Below are positions 43,301 through 48,989 of a DNA stretch of 64,000 bases, in pieces (position 1 is the first letter of the stretch; the number at the start of each line of letters is the position of its first letter). Source of the DNA: Sipunculus nudus (taxonomy: Eukaryota; Annelida; Sipuncula; Golfingiida; Sipunculidae); NCBI GenBank assembly GCA_026874595.1, contig CM049306.1:28265519-28329518 (forward strand). Direction: 5' to 3'. Under the pieces are notes generated by a model. It had not been told where the DNA came from. It ran no database searches and saw nothing but the letters and a program-made list of their open reading frames with translations. A program made the translations under genes and the position numbers.

Positions 43301-46300
43301 TTAACTTTCATTTCAGAGAAATATCATGTATCAGAAACCCTGTCAATGTAACATTGTTAATACTGCCTGGCAGGGACTGGAGTTCAATGGTACATTGTTC
43401 TCAAGACCCTGTGTGGCTTACACAACAACCCCACAAGAGACCTAGTGTTATGTTTATGGTCCACTGACCACTGCCAAAACGTTATGTAATCAGGGGGGGT
43501 AATACCCCTAGCCTGTGTTTCCAGTATGAAAGGCCAATGCCAAATACAATGCAAATTTTAATATTAAAACTATGAAAAAAATACTTATCTTTCTGCTTCA
43601 ATTTTTAGATCCTCAAAACAACCAGCAAGTGTATATCCCTTCCAAACATTAAATCCGTATACATATTACAACCACACCAAAATTCACGTTATCAACAGAG
43701 CAACCACAGTGTATGTGTGCTCTTCCATGCACCAGGGCTCTCTTTTTAGTGTTAAGTTGATAAAGTAAGCTAGTATTTTTTGCCTCTTGGAACAATTCTG
43801 AATAGGTATTGATTGGTAGATAATTAGTACATTTTGGCACCTTTTTCAAACAACATTGTAGCTCATGTGACACAGTGACATGCACTATGGTGTCAAAATA
43901 ATTATTTTCTATTAAATAGGTTTATCAGGTGTAAAATTCTATGTCAATTGTTATGGTTTATCTTAAATGGACCATCAGGTATCTTTTAGTTCAGCTGTAT
44001 TACATATGCAATATTATGACAAGCTTTAATTATTTTTGCATTATTCTCTTATTGTAACTCCTTGTCTCCTCCTTATGCTTCCTTAACATAATCACAGATG
44101 TCAGTTCCCTAAATTGCCAGTAAAACACAAAGCTACAATCCCTACATGTTAAATGTGTACCATTGTATGTATGCATTTCTTGACAAAGAGTCATCTCTCA
44201 AAATAAACTGGTCAAAGAAAGCTATCAAATGGAATTCCAATGGTGTCAACTTGTTCAATTCCAACAGCACTAACTTGTTCACTCAACAGGAATGGAATTT
44301 CACCTGGGACAACATTTTTTAAATTCCAGAAATATTAAAAAATATGATTTAACTTATGACTTTGGCCTTTTTTAATTATGAAAGAGGACATCCTCATATA
44401 TCAATATGTCAGCAAAATTTCTGGTCTATGAAAAGAAATATGTCAGATTAGTTTCACCCCTGTATTGCTATATAGAACTGTCCCCTATGTAAATTTATTT
44501 ACTATACTGTATGATAAATCCTGTTGTAAAACATTTTCCTAAAGAATAAATGCAAGATTGTCAATTTCAATGAGTTAATGACAGGCTCTAATTTTGGATA
44601 TATATATCTCACTGATGAACCCAATGTGTTTCCAGCTGGCATGAACAGAAATGTAACCTGTGGGTCTGGAAGTACTGTAACAATATAAATCAAATATTGC
44701 CAGTGTATTAATGAACCAATTAATGTGTCATGTTTATTTGTATAAACAAGAGTAGCTGGGTTTGGAATGCTTGGAATAAATTTAGACATTGGGAGATTGA
44801 TGTGCCATATGGTAAATTCACTGGCATATTCATTGATCTTCTCCGGGGACAGTTTAAATGCCACAGGAGGCCTCCAGGTTGTATTGATTTAACATGTCTG
44901 TAAAGCAAACTTCTATGTTCAATAGAGAAATTAATGTGTAAATCATGCAATGGACCCTGGCTAATCTGTCAGTCAATACAAATTTCCTAAGTGTCGCAGG
45001 TAGGGACTAGACTGACAGACTTCTACAAATGCAATTACACAGAAAGGGTGCTGGACCAATGAATTGGTCATACTAATTGTACTGGGGTGCACCTATTTTT
45101 AACTTTGTTAAACCAAACAGCCACCAATGGTTGTTAACACAGTTTTCACATGGAAAATTACCAAATCTGTGATGCTTTGAGAAACAAAATTGTCACTGAA
45201 CTCAAATGAATAAAACCAATGCAGCCAGCAATAATGCCACTGTATTGACACATGACATAATCATTCATTATCTGCAATTATCATTTACAATATATCAATA
45301 TTTCGTTTGCATATACTGACAATGGGCTGAAAATAGCTGGTATTCTCATGCTGATAAGCAAAATCTAAGAGTTGATTTTACATGCAGGTTTATATGACAT
45401 TTATAGACAAAATAAGAAAAAAAACCTTTCAAATATATAAATATTTCATATATTTTATCTTAAAATTATGACTACTGAAGCTTATTACCTAAAACAGAAA
45501 AATAATATACCCTCTATACCATAATGAATATTAAGTTCAGTATAGAATATCTTTATATAAATCATATAACCTTGTTGATGCATGGTGAGCTCTATTCTGC
45601 CTGTGTCTTGTAATAAGGATGATGCTTCCTCCACTTTCAATGAGAGTGTCAGCACATTTCTGATTGTCTCAAAATGTAACCTGTTTTACATCAATATAAT
45701 TAAACAAATTCCGTATTGAGAATAACATTTCATCAATCCCTTCATGCCTTTACCTGCAGTCTCCTTTAGGCTCTACCTAAATGAAACAATTCCTTAATCA
45801 GGAAGCCTTGGGTGAGTATCACGCTCATATTTACATTATGAGTATTTCCATTCTATTTACTGTATCCAGCATATGTTAATGGATAAAATGGAAATGTTCA
45901 TCATCATACTGACAAAGTGACATAAACTTCCCACATATGGAAACTCCATGGACAATCTAGCAATCATGCCGGTAAAATTACTAATCATTCCCCTAGCTCT
46001 ACACTGCAATTTAGAAGTTGGAAATTTTATAACTAAAAATCACCTCACTGCAATGTAAAATTATCATTGTAACCTTTTGTATATATATGAAATTGCAACA
46101 TTGACTTACTAAATTTGGTGGTTTCGTATATGTAGGAGGTTGTGAGATCTCTGGCAGAAGGACTGTAGTTATTTCCAATGGAATCACTGACATGGCGGTG
46201 ATGACTTTTCTCTTTAATTGGGGCAGCTTTTGTCCAAGAACCTCTCTCTAATATCTTGGGACTCTCACTGTAGGATGGCTGTTAAAAAGATACAAAGGTA

Positions 46301-47066
46301 TAAAATCCAGGATAGTTACAAGATAAATACATGTTCAAGAATGATATTGGTATACAAGGGATATAAGTGCTCAACAGCAAGTACTGCACAAGGTAACATT
46401 TTCCAAAAGCTTGTAAAAACAGCTGAACATTCCTGTGTATTCTACATGGGAAGACTTCTTGCATAAATAATTACATTCAGAACTTCAAAATATAAAGACT
46501 CACCTGATCGTGGCAAGCATTTATTGGAGGGAGATTTTTTTCCGTATTCCCTGGGATACTGACTTGAGATGTGTGTATTCTTTTTTTTATTTATGACACA
46601 TCTGCTGAGATCTTTCAGACAGAATAAACTTTAATTTAAAAAATAACAATAAAGCAAGTGTTCAGTCAAAAAATGAACAATATAAATGAACTTGCTGGTG
46701 GACTTGTGTTATTTTATGTTGCCTGTGAACCTGACCTGAAAACAACCTTGCTGTCTACATTATACAAGACATTGTTATTAACAGATCTGGTTATAAAATA
46801 AAATTGTTTCAAGTAATCTAGCATATTTCATTCAGCAATAAAAAAAGAATACAGTACTGCTGGGAGAATCAACATTACTTTTCTGGGAGCTGTGTGGTCA
46901 GAACCTTCATTCATAAGAATATAAAGACGAATATGTGTGGTGCTGAACTTACCTGTTGTGCACTGAGTGGGGCCAAGTGAGACATAAACTTTGGCCGGTA
47001 CTGAAGCTCAAATTCATTGGGCTGACCCACTGGTACCACAGCATGGTGATGGTGGTGATGGTACAG
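1207..47066 (-). CDS. DNAH3: DNAH3-like axonemal dynein heavy chain, partial (40 exons, N-terminal half)
   Basis: Motor ATPase heavy chain of an inner dynein arm, acting on doublet microtubules of motile cilia and flagella. Seen: 40 exons whose phases agree at every junction, giving 2115 codons without a stop (residues numbered here from the first codon of exon 1). A low-complexity N-terminus (about 1-300) is followed by tail and linker (about 300-1450), AAA1 with Walker A GPAGTGKT (1483-1490), Walker B CFDEFNR and sensor [13 protein letters not shown]2 with P-loop GDPIGGKT (1764-1771), and the connector towards AAA3. The gene leaves the window at the left, so AAA3-AAA6, stalk and C-terminus are missing. 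Assignment to DNAH3 rather than DNAH7 or DNAH12 rests on remembered family features: the N-terminal SDSIGNNYS block, the GDPxGGKT P-loop and several tail blocks. Known DNAH3 proteins are about 4100 residues. Introns over 300 bp hold only the repeats listed separately, or nothing I recognise. Confidence 0.88.
1841..2089 (-). CDS. DNAH3: DNAH3-like exon 39 (AAA2-AAA3 connector, acidic insert)
   Basis: Residues about 1984-2066, phase 2 to 2, acceptor ctgcag, donor gtatgg. Starts with [20 protein letters not shown] and a Gln run, then conserved [15 protein letters not shown] and LKFDDFF. The acidic/Gln stretch sits in the variable loop before the LFSLVWSVG helix. Confidence 0.94.
2407..2540 (-). 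CDS. DNAH3: DNAH3-like exon 38 (AAA2-AAA3)
   Basis: Residues about 1940-1983, phase 0 to 2, acceptor ttgtag. [14 protein letters not shown] and [14 protein letters not shown]. Of two overlapping donors (GAG/gtcagg and GTCAG/gtaagt), only the second gives the phase that exon 39 needs. Confidence 0.92.
2791..2905 (-). CDS. DNAH3: DNAH3-like exon 37 (AAA2 end)
   Basis: Residues about 1901-1939, phase 2 to 0, acceptor ttacag, donor gtgatt. [17 protein letters not shown] has Pro where I remember Trp in the family (LGWxPL). Confidence 0.94.
3504..3604 (-). CDS. DNAH3: DNAH3-like exon 36 (AAA2, SPATVSR)
   Basis: Residues about 1868-1900, phase 0 to 2, acceptor tgacag, donor gtaagg. [11 protein letters not shown] and ASPATVSR, whose final Arg (split with exon 37) is the conserved SPATVSRCGM arginine. 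Confidence 0.96.
4009..4139 (-). CDS. DNAH3: DNAH3-like exon 35 (AAA2 Walker B)
   Basis: Residues about 1824-1867, phase 1 to 0, acceptor ttccag, donor gtaaag. [19 protein letters not shown] and LDDNKK: Walker B-like IIFDGPVD and the invariant NTVLDDNK block. Confidence 0.97.
4476..4698 (-). CDS. DNAH3: DNAH3-like exon 34 (AAA2 P-loop)
   Basis: Residues about 1750-1823, phase 0 to 1, acceptor attgcag, donor gtaaga. [19 protein letters not shown] contains the AAA2 P-loop. [20 protein letters not shown] follows, typical of DNAH3/7/12. Confidence 0.97.
5060..5224 (-). CDS. DNAH3: DNAH3-like exon 33 (AAA2 start)
   Basis: Residues about 1695-1749, 55 codons, phase 0 to 0, acceptor tttcag, donor gtactg. 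[20 protein letters not shown] and [13 protein letters not shown], the N-terminal part of AAA2. Confidence 0.96.
5716..5859 (-). CDS. DNAH3: DNAH3-like exon 32 (AAA1-AAA2)
   Basis: Residues about 1647-1694, 48 codons, phase 0 to 0, acceptor tttacag, donor gtaacc. [20 protein letters not shown] followed by GNLKLKYP and [10 protein letters not shown]. Confidence 0.97.
5860..6231 (-). other. GC-AG intron of the DNAH3-like gene
   Basis: Starts CAG/gcatgt on the minus strand and ends tttacag. Both flanking exons are highly conserved, which fixes the junction. GC-AG introns are a known minority class spliced by the major spliceosome. Confidence 0.85.
6232..6369 (-). CDS. DNAH3: DNAH3-like exon 31 (AAA1 C-terminal part, GC donor)
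   Basis: Residues about 1601-1646, 46 codons, phase 0 to 0, acceptor ctccacag. [11 protein letters not shown] and [11 protein letters not shown] are conserved AAA1 blocks. The exon must end at ...GAGCAG to join [10 protein letters not shown] in frame, so the donor is gcatgt (GC instead of GT). The next GT would shift the frame. Confidence 0.95.
6789..9377 (+). mobile_element. Conserved-ended Helitron-like element, copy 1 (tentative limits)
   Basis: Begins with the family head GACCTATGGGTC-ACGGCGCTCAGCTG at 6789. Ends with an (ACGG)n stretch (9312-9330) and the family tail ACTATAGCTCAGATGACTTATAGTCAGCTGAGCTAA near 9343-9377. The tail forms a hairpin (AGCTCAG/CTGAGCT). The right half is a 682-bp tandem repeat (ccatggtcaaagttggg at 8125 and 8807). 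The left half (6820-8030) is plain AT-rich DNA whose membership in the element is uncertain. It lies in intron 30. The layout recalls molluscan 'pearl'-type and Helentron non-autonomous elements; that link is inference. Confidence 0.55.
9454..9624 (-). CDS. DNAH3: DNAH3-like exon 30 (AAA1 sensor I)
   Basis: Residues about 1544-1600, 57 codons, phase 0 to 0, acceptor attacag, donor gtatat. VFEGTEISL and [19 protein letters not shown]: the sensor I Asn and the NPGYAGR motif are intact. Confidence 0.97.
9935..10054 (-). CDS. DNAH3: DNAH3-like exon 29 (AAA1 Walker B)
   Basis: Residues about 1504-1543, 40 codons, phase 0 to 0, acceptor tttcag, donor gtaaag. [20 protein letters not shown], then [11 protein letters not shown] with the Walker B Asp-Glu at about 1535-1536. 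Both catalytic residues are intact. Confidence 0.97.
10592..10700 (-). CDS. DNAH3: DNAH3-like exon 28 (AAA1 Walker A)
   Basis: Residues about 1467-1503, phase 2 to 0, acceptor attcag, donor gtcagg. [20 protein letters not shown] holds the main ATP-hydrolysis P-loop. A cysteine stands in ETCKDL where I remember threonine in most family members. Confidence 0.97.
10946..11144 (-). CDS. DNAH3: DNAH3-like exon 27 (linker/AAA1 boundary)
   Basis: Residues about 1401-1466, phase 1 to 2, acceptor tttacag, donor gtcagt. [20 protein letters not shown] and [12 protein letters not shown]: the diagnostic block just before the AAA1 P-loop. Confidence 0.96.
11491..11632 (-). CDS. DNAH3: DNAH3-like exon 26 (linker to AAA1)
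   Basis: Residues about 1354-1400, phase 0 to 1, acceptor tttcag, donor gtaatt. [20 protein letters not shown] then IDVH, joining exon 27 to give the DVHARDVV motif. Confidence 0.95.
11828..11980 (-). CDS. DNAH3: DNAH3-like exon 25 (linker C-terminal part)
   Basis: Residues about 1303-1353, 51 codons, phase 0 to 0, acceptor gataag, donor gtaagt. [18 protein letters not shown] contains the WV..WPGQVV motif. Confidence 0.94.
12367..12595 (-). CDS. DNAH3: DNAH3-like exon 24 (linker)
   Basis: Residues about 1226-1302, phase 2 to 0, acceptor cttacag, donor gtgaag. [19 protein letters not shown] and [16 protein letters not shown], the linker signature; ends in the [11 protein letters not shown] block. 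Confidence 0.95.
13092..13159 (-). CDS. DNAH3: DNAH3-like exon 23 (linker, short)
   Basis: Residues about 1204-1225, 68 nt, phase 0 to 2, acceptor tttacag, donor gttggt. [20 protein letters not shown], almost invariant in this subfamily. Confidence 0.94.
13548..13638 (-). CDS. DNAH3: DNAH3-like exon 22 (linker)
   Basis: Residues about 1173-1203, phase 2 to 0, acceptor attgcag, donor gtaaga. Completes the HWR codon, then [14 protein letters not shown] and LEKLQHSE. Confidence 0.92.
13986..14125 (-). CDS. DNAH3: DNAH3-like exon 21 (linker)
   Basis: Residues about 1127-1172, phase 0 to 2, acceptor tttcag, donor gtaaaa. [18 protein letters not shown], then [15 protein letters not shown]: the WLYLEPIF linker signature. 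Confidence 0.95.
14541..14741 (-). CDS. DNAH3: DNAH3-like exon 20 (linker)
   Basis: Residues about 1060-1126, 67 codons, phase 0 to 0, acceptor cttcag, donor gtaaga. [17 protein letters not shown] and [15 protein letters not shown], the strongly conserved linker block. Confidence 0.95.
15012..15857 (+). mobile_element. Interspersed repeat family with 271-bp internal repeat
   Basis: Within intron 19. Two homologous units start tagtggtggg at 15438 and 15709 (271 bp apart) and share ccaaactggagttat and atccggaaatgaatttgtgg. The second unit ends in a CAGACGGAAGGACAGACAGG stretch followed by a GGGCACCCGC/GTAGGGCCC terminus. No coding capacity seen. Edges are approximate. Confidence 0.55.
16324..16452 (-). 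CDS. DNAH3: DNAH3-like exon 19 (linker)
   Basis: Residues about 1017-1059, 43 codons, phase 0 to 0, acceptor attcag, donor gtgaat. [13 protein letters not shown] then [13 protein letters not shown], the conserved ASKE..LEK block. Confidence 0.94.
16955..17143 (-). CDS. DNAH3: DNAH3-like exon 18 (linker)
   Basis: Residues about 954-1016, 63 codons, phase 0 to 0, acceptor catacag, donor gtgaat. [12 protein letters not shown] and [16 protein letters not shown]; the NPG..RHW motif is a hallmark of the dynein linker. Confidence 0.94.
17738..17932 (-). CDS. DNAH3: DNAH3-like exon 17 (start of linker region)
   Basis: Residues about 889-953, 65 codons, phase 0 to 0, acceptor tttacag, donor gtaaca. 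INREE near the start and [19 protein letters not shown] at the end mark entry to the DHC_N2/linker region. Confidence 0.92.
18302..18497 (-). CDS. DNAH3: DNAH3-like exon 16 (tail, helical)
   Basis: Residues about 823-888, phase 2 to 0, acceptor cataaag, donor gttggt. Highly charged helix rich in Lys/Glu, ending [14 protein letters not shown]. Confidence 0.9.
18961..19091 (-). CDS. DNAH3: DNAH3-like exon 15 (tail)
   Basis: Residues about 780-822, phase 0 to 2, acceptor gttgcag, donor gtatgt. [19 protein letters not shown] followed by [10 protein letters not shown], a classic axonemal-dynein tail motif. Confidence 0.92.
19389..19592 (-). CDS. DNAH3: DNAH3-like exon 14 (tail)
   Basis: Residues about 712-779, 68 codons, phase 0 to 0, acceptor tttag, donor gtaagc. 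Contains [12 protein letters not shown] and [15 protein letters not shown], matching the TTEEL..L..YVE block preceding the linker. Confidence 0.92.
19906..20110 (-). CDS. DNAH3: DNAH3-like exon 13 (tail)
   Basis: Residues about 643-711, phase 2 to 0, acceptor attgcag, donor gtaata. [19 protein letters not shown] and [14 protein letters not shown] are tail blocks. A second frame is also open over this stretch but breaks the phases. Confidence 0.9.
20541..20794 (-). CDS. DNAH3: DNAH3-like exon 12 (tail)
   Basis: Residues about 559-642, phase 0 to 2, acceptor ttgacag, donor gtgagt. Starts EEDEEKAS, then helical [20 protein letters not shown] charged, probably helical or coiled-coil tail segment. 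Confidence 0.9.
21105..21311 (-). CDS. DNAH3: DNAH3-like exon 11 (tail)
   Basis: Residues about 490-558, 69 codons, phase 0 to 0, acceptor ttttcag, donor gtaaga. [19 protein letters not shown] is a conserved tail helix of this dynein subgroup. Confidence 0.92.
21770..23021 (+). mobile_element. Conserved-ended Helitron-like element, copy 2
   Basis: Head gacccaggggtcatgatgctcagctgact at 21770 and tail gatcactatagctcagatgacttagtcagctgagctaa ending about 23021, in intron 10. The interior has several degenerate core units marked by ggtggcgccacc (22036, 22153) and weaker versions (about 22493, 22677), with an ACAG-rich stretch before the tail and a G11 run near 22805. No coding capacity. Confidence 0.7.
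22803..22816 (+). repeat. G run
   Basis: Homopolymeric G tract inside Helitron-like copy 2. Confidence 0.6.
23222..23275 (+). repeat. T-run/G14 junction repeat A
   Basis: T-rich run, then 14 G (23249-23262), then ttaaaaac. The same arrangement recurs at 25523-25562. In intron 10. Confidence 0.6.
24495..24521 (-). CDS. Possible 27-nt in-frame alternative microexon
   Basis: On the minus strand, acceptor tattttcag and donor gtaagt enclose exactly 27 nt reading CLFRGLPRF in phase 0. It lies between exons 10 (ends phase 0) and 11 (starts phase 0). The ungapped match to remembered DNAH3 across the 10/11 junction suggests the default transcript skips it. Confidence 0.4.
25036..25234 (-). CDS. DNAH3: DNAH3-like exon 10 (tail)
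   Basis: Residues about 423-489, phase 2 to 0, acceptor atttag, donor gtaagg. [19 protein letters not shown] then an Arg/Gln helix and an acidic end (WMPMEDE). Joins in frame to exon 11 with or without the 27-nt microexon. Confidence 0.9.
25523..25562 (+). repeat. T-run/G14 junction repeat B
   Basis: T run, then 14 G (25536-25549), then taaaaactaaaaac, paralleling 23222-23275. In intron 9. Confidence 0.6.
25681..25811 (-). CDS. DNAH3: DNAH3-like exon 9 (tail, YPWHELV)
   Basis: Residues about 380-422, phase 0 to 2, acceptor tgacag, donor gtaaac. Encodes [15 protein letters not shown] and [12 protein letters not shown], recognisable tail residues. Confidence 0.88.
26156..26260 (-). CDS. DNAH3: DNAH3-like exon 8 (tail)
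   Basis: Residues about 345-379, 35 codons, phase 0 to 0, acceptor cattag, donor gtaaat. [15 protein letters not shown] is the block preceding the PWH motif in the tail. Confidence 0.88.
26803..26938 (-). CDS. DNAH3: DNAH3-like exon 7 (start of tail)
   Basis: Residues about 299-344, phase 2 to 0, acceptor cgtcag, donor gtaatt. [18 protein letters not shown] and [16 protein letters not shown] correspond to the point where family alignments become continuous. Confidence 0.88.
27553..27585 (+). repeat. (GA)n microsatellite next to exon 6 donor
   Basis: About 14 GA units. On the transcribed strand this is a (CT)n pyrimidine tract starting four bases inside the intron and ending cttcag, which looks like an acceptor. 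Confidence 0.85.
27590..27746 (-). CDS. DNAH3: DNAH3-like exon 6
   Basis: Residues about 247-298, phase 1 to 2, acceptor tttacag, donor gtgatc. Encodes [18 protein letters not shown] and an acidic stretch, ending SPDEDHRER. The donor abuts a (CT)n tract on the transcribed strand (see repeat at 27553-27585). Confidence 0.82.
28310..29519 (+). mobile_element. Conserved-ended Helitron-like element, copy 3
   Basis: Head GACCCATGGGTC-ATGACGCTCAGCTGACT (28310) and tail AAAGTGATCACTATAGCTCAGATGA...GTCAGCTAAGCTAA (to 29519), in intron 5. Three core units with starts at 28493, 28831 and 29170 (338-339 bp apart) each open with ggtggc(g/t)ccac. The last is followed by ACGG/ACAG tetranucleotides. The best-preserved copy of the family in the window. 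Confidence 0.75.
29552..29758 (-). CDS. DNAH3: DNAH3-like exon 5
   Basis: Residues about 178-246, phase 1 to 1, acceptor atcaaag, weak donor gtggga. Gln/Glu/Pro-rich disordered segment ending SVQFAEHDD. Phases match both neighbours; no conserved motif. Confidence 0.8.
30000..32276. other. Intron 4 interior, nothing recognised
   Basis: AT-rich sequence with short spurious open frames only. I see no conserved coding block, RNA gene or clear repeat. Confidence 0.5.
32281..32475 (-). repeat. Dispersed repeat X, copy 1
   Basis: The minus strand shares with 53313-53490 (+) the phrases gatcggatctctggt, agttatggtaaacag, acacgtggac, agaaccataaca and aactttttgtat, in the same order. One frame reads SDLW..LVMVN..TWT in both copies, but neither is a convincing protein. 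Lies in intron 4. Confidence 0.6.
32476..35087. other. Intron 4 remainder, nothing recognised
   Basis: AT-rich, with no supported gene or repeat. Confidence 0.5.
35088..35230 (-). CDS. DNAH3: DNAH3-like exon 4
   Basis: Residues about 130-177, phase 2 to 1, acceptor ttccag, donor gtgagc. Disordered, with [10 protein letters not shown] and a Gln-rich end ([10 protein letters not shown]). Phases match exons 3 and 5. Confidence 0.8.
36095..36200 (-). CDS. DNAH3: DNAH3-like exon 3
   Basis: Residues about 95-129, phase 1 to 2, acceptor tttttag, donor gtaagt. Ser/Pro-rich low-complexity segment ([19 protein letters not shown] and on). The frame follows from exon 2 and gives an open join into exon 4. 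A second frame is also open, but its phases do not fit. It is separated from exon 2 by a 9.9-kb intron that holds the LINE. Confidence 0.75.
36681..36853 (+). mobile_element. G/C-run GGATCC-family element, diverged copy
   Basis: gcagaaggggagtccaaggg at the left, gtccagggggtccttaccccc in the middle and cattaatcctcctgggctaaaccctccttttc at the right parallel the element at 51390-51610. In intron 2. Confidence 0.5.
38258..38578 (+). repeat. 233-bp-spaced direct repeat at the LINE 3' side
   Basis: gttaacaatt...aatcaaaatttagttacaagagg...tatctggtgacaataaaacaattttataataaac...acaggcatatttag occurs at 38258-38343 and again at 38491-38578, 233 bp apart and nearly identical. It straddles the inner edge of the left LINE target-site repeat. 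Confidence 0.75.
38339..38364 (+). repeat. 26-bp direct repeat, left (LINE target-site duplication)
   Basis: tttagtgttaagttgataaa + gtaagc is identical to 43745-43770, and the two copies enclose the LINE. Confidence 0.7.
38365..43744 (-). mobile_element. L1-like non-LTR retrotransposon (LINE), near full length, inactivated
   Basis: Minus strand, same orientation as the host gene, within intron 2. In order: ORF1-like coiled coil and RRM-type segment (about 43107-42724, with [19 protein letters not shown] and VAHRVGR); endonuclease (from ATG at 42539, with [20 protein letters not shown]); reverse transcriptase (about 41100-40400, with [36 protein letters not shown] and FADD at 40414-40425); and a C-terminal region to about 38870. 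A TGA interrupts the endonuclease at about 42111, and several frameshifts separate the blocks, so it is dead. A 26-bp direct repeat flanks it. ORF1 type and domain order suggest the L1/Tx1 side of the tree; the clade is not settled. Confidence 0.88.
42642..42708 (+). repeat. Short tandem repeat (acaatatatatacatgtaaga)
   Basis: The unit occurs twice with a related copy between them, in the spacer between ORF1 and ORF2 of the LINE. Confidence 0.6.
43745..43770 (+). repeat. 26-bp direct repeat, right (LINE target-site duplication)
   Basis: Identical to 38339-38364. Confidence 0.7.
43771..46109. other. Intron 2, 5' part, nothing recognised
   Basis: AT-rich, no supported exon: open stretches here lack splice sites of the right phase or family similarity. 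Confidence 0.5.
46110..46278 (-). CDS. DNAH3: DNAH3-like exon 2 (SDSIGNNYS block)
   Basis: Residues 39-94, phase 0 to 1, acceptor ttaacag, donor gtaagt. Contains [12 protein letters not shown] and [14 protein letters not shown] (69-82). This is the only N-terminal block I recognise from vertebrate DNAH3, and it is the main reason for the DNAH3 name. Confidence 0.88.
46953..47066 (-). CDS. DNAH3: DNAH3-like exon 1 (N-terminal, natural His6)
   Basis: Residues 1-38, phase 0 to 0, acceptor tttttacag, donor gtaagt. Begins L-Y followed by six consecutive histidines (residues 3-8), then a Pro/Gln-rich segment. This N-terminal region is poorly conserved in the family. The frame is fixed by exon 2. 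No ATG lies upstream in a compatible exon nearby, so the start codon is elsewhere. Confidence 0.8.
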
Positions 47067-47692
47067 CTGTAAAAAACAAGGTTAAGTTTTTAGAGCTCTT
47101 TTAAATTTAAAGCTCTAAAAATAAAAAAAACTTAAGCAAATCCTGAGATACTGTTAAGATCCACTGGTGTAAGGAAAGGGGGGGTGTTGTGTTAACCCTA
47201 TGGTGAAGGAATTAGGTGTTGATACATTTGTCATACCGGCACCACATATTTCTATATTCTTGGACCTTCAATGCTGGTTCACCTTTCTTCAGCTGATCAT
47301 ATGACCTCTATATGGACACCTTCACTTATATAAGTGGTTTCAATGGCAAAACATAAAACACCAACAAGAACATTGCTGTGACCTGCTTGTACAGCTTTCA
47401 CTTTTAAAAATTTAGATCTACCTCCTGGGCCCTCAGGTTCTTGCACATCATTCATCACTTGTTGATTACTGCTGTTAATTTTAATGATTTTAGCAGGTGC
47501 AGATACAAGGGGATTGTGCTTTGAAGTTTCAGGATCTCTGAAGAGCAGGATCGTTGAATGCATTATTGCTTTTGTTAGTTCACAAAGGTATTAAACTAGA
47601 CTATCCTGTAATCATTGACCTTTACAGCAGAAAGCATCCCAGAAGGTTGCTCTCCTTGAACCCTATGACCACCCATGAGTGGTCTGCTTTAT

Positions 47693-47959
47693 GAATCGTA
47701 TAGCAGGTTACTTCCTCATACTGTCACGTAATTTTTTTGGCATCCTTGTGGTCTTTTTCACAATCACAGGCCCTGTGGCAGTTTTCAATAACAATGCAAA
47801 ATATGAAGGGATTAAAAATTATACAGAATCGTATAGCAGGTTACTTCCTAATACTGTCACCTAATTTTTTTGGTATCCTTGTCACCTTTTTCACAATCAA
47901 AGGCCCTGTGGCAGTTTTCAATAACAATGCAAAAATATGAAGGGAATAAAAATCATACA
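47693..47959 (+). repeat. 133-bp tandem duplication
   Basis: gaatcgtatagcaggttactt begins at 47693 and 47826. The two units share nearly all positions, including gccctgtggcagttttcaat and aacaatgcaaaa. Non-coding as far as I can see. Confidence 0.85.
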
Positions 47960-48989
47960 TTTTAATTCTTGAAAAATTATGTCAGTATGAGAGGATTAAT
48001 GTATTTGCTACAGTTGAATAAATGAGTGTAATTAATATACATGGAGCAACCCTTGAGGCTACCATTTACAGTGAAACAATTTGAGAGAGCGAAATAAATA
48101 CTTAGTGGCTGTCATGGCAGTTACATACATGAGTAAGCAATTAGACAATTAGTCAGGAATAGCTTCAGCTAAATGCAACCAGCAGCTAGAAATCTTCTGT
48201 TGGGTTTAGTTTAGATACAAGTATATATTTGACATTTATAATAATCATGAAAATATCTGTGCAGGGTTGTTCTGCATAAGTGACTGCAAATGATATACTA
48301 TTTGAACTTTAGAGAAACACTAATTTTCAGTTAATATAAAGTTTATAAATGTGAATTGATTCTGAGACAGGTTTGAATTACTTTAATTTGTGGCCCAGCT
48401 GGTAGTGGCAAATGTGTCTTTATAACAATTTGAATTTTCACAAGAGTAAATCACTGGTTTAACAATCCTAGGGAGCTGGCCCATCTATATATGTATAGGG
48501 TTGCTGTAATGTCTCTGATTGGAGGTCGGGAAGATGCTAGATGACAGCCCCAATGTAGCTGTAATTCATTTCTGAAATTTGATGACTGAGGTACATTCAG
48601 CCTAAACAAGGTCACCCTGTGTCTAGTTCCAACCCAGCCAATGTATATAAAAAGAAACTTTTGATTCAATTTATACTGTCTCTTTATTATCAATATTTTA
48701 GGTATTTTGTTAGCATGTGTAGATGATTAGACCCAACTTGTTTCATAAAGCCACTCATGCTACATGCCAGTAAACATCAGTGTATTACAGTGCATGACCA
48801 ACCCTCAGTAAAGTTACATGTACACAAAGTGCTGAATAACCTTATTAGGAAAGACAATCACAGAAGTTTACACAACTGTACATACATATCAGAATAAAAT
48901 TATTCATCCTCACTACATTGTAGTTATGTTTTAAAAGATAATATATAAAAGATCCTTGTTTGTTCACCTTTGGTACTGATCTCCAGGTA

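Noticed and set aside
47422-47563. Possible first coding exon (ATG at 47563, acceptor cttcag at 47538, donor gtagat)
   Set aside because: It ends in phase 1, and joining it to exon 1 produces a stop after about 20 codons. Kept out unless an unseen exon intervenes.
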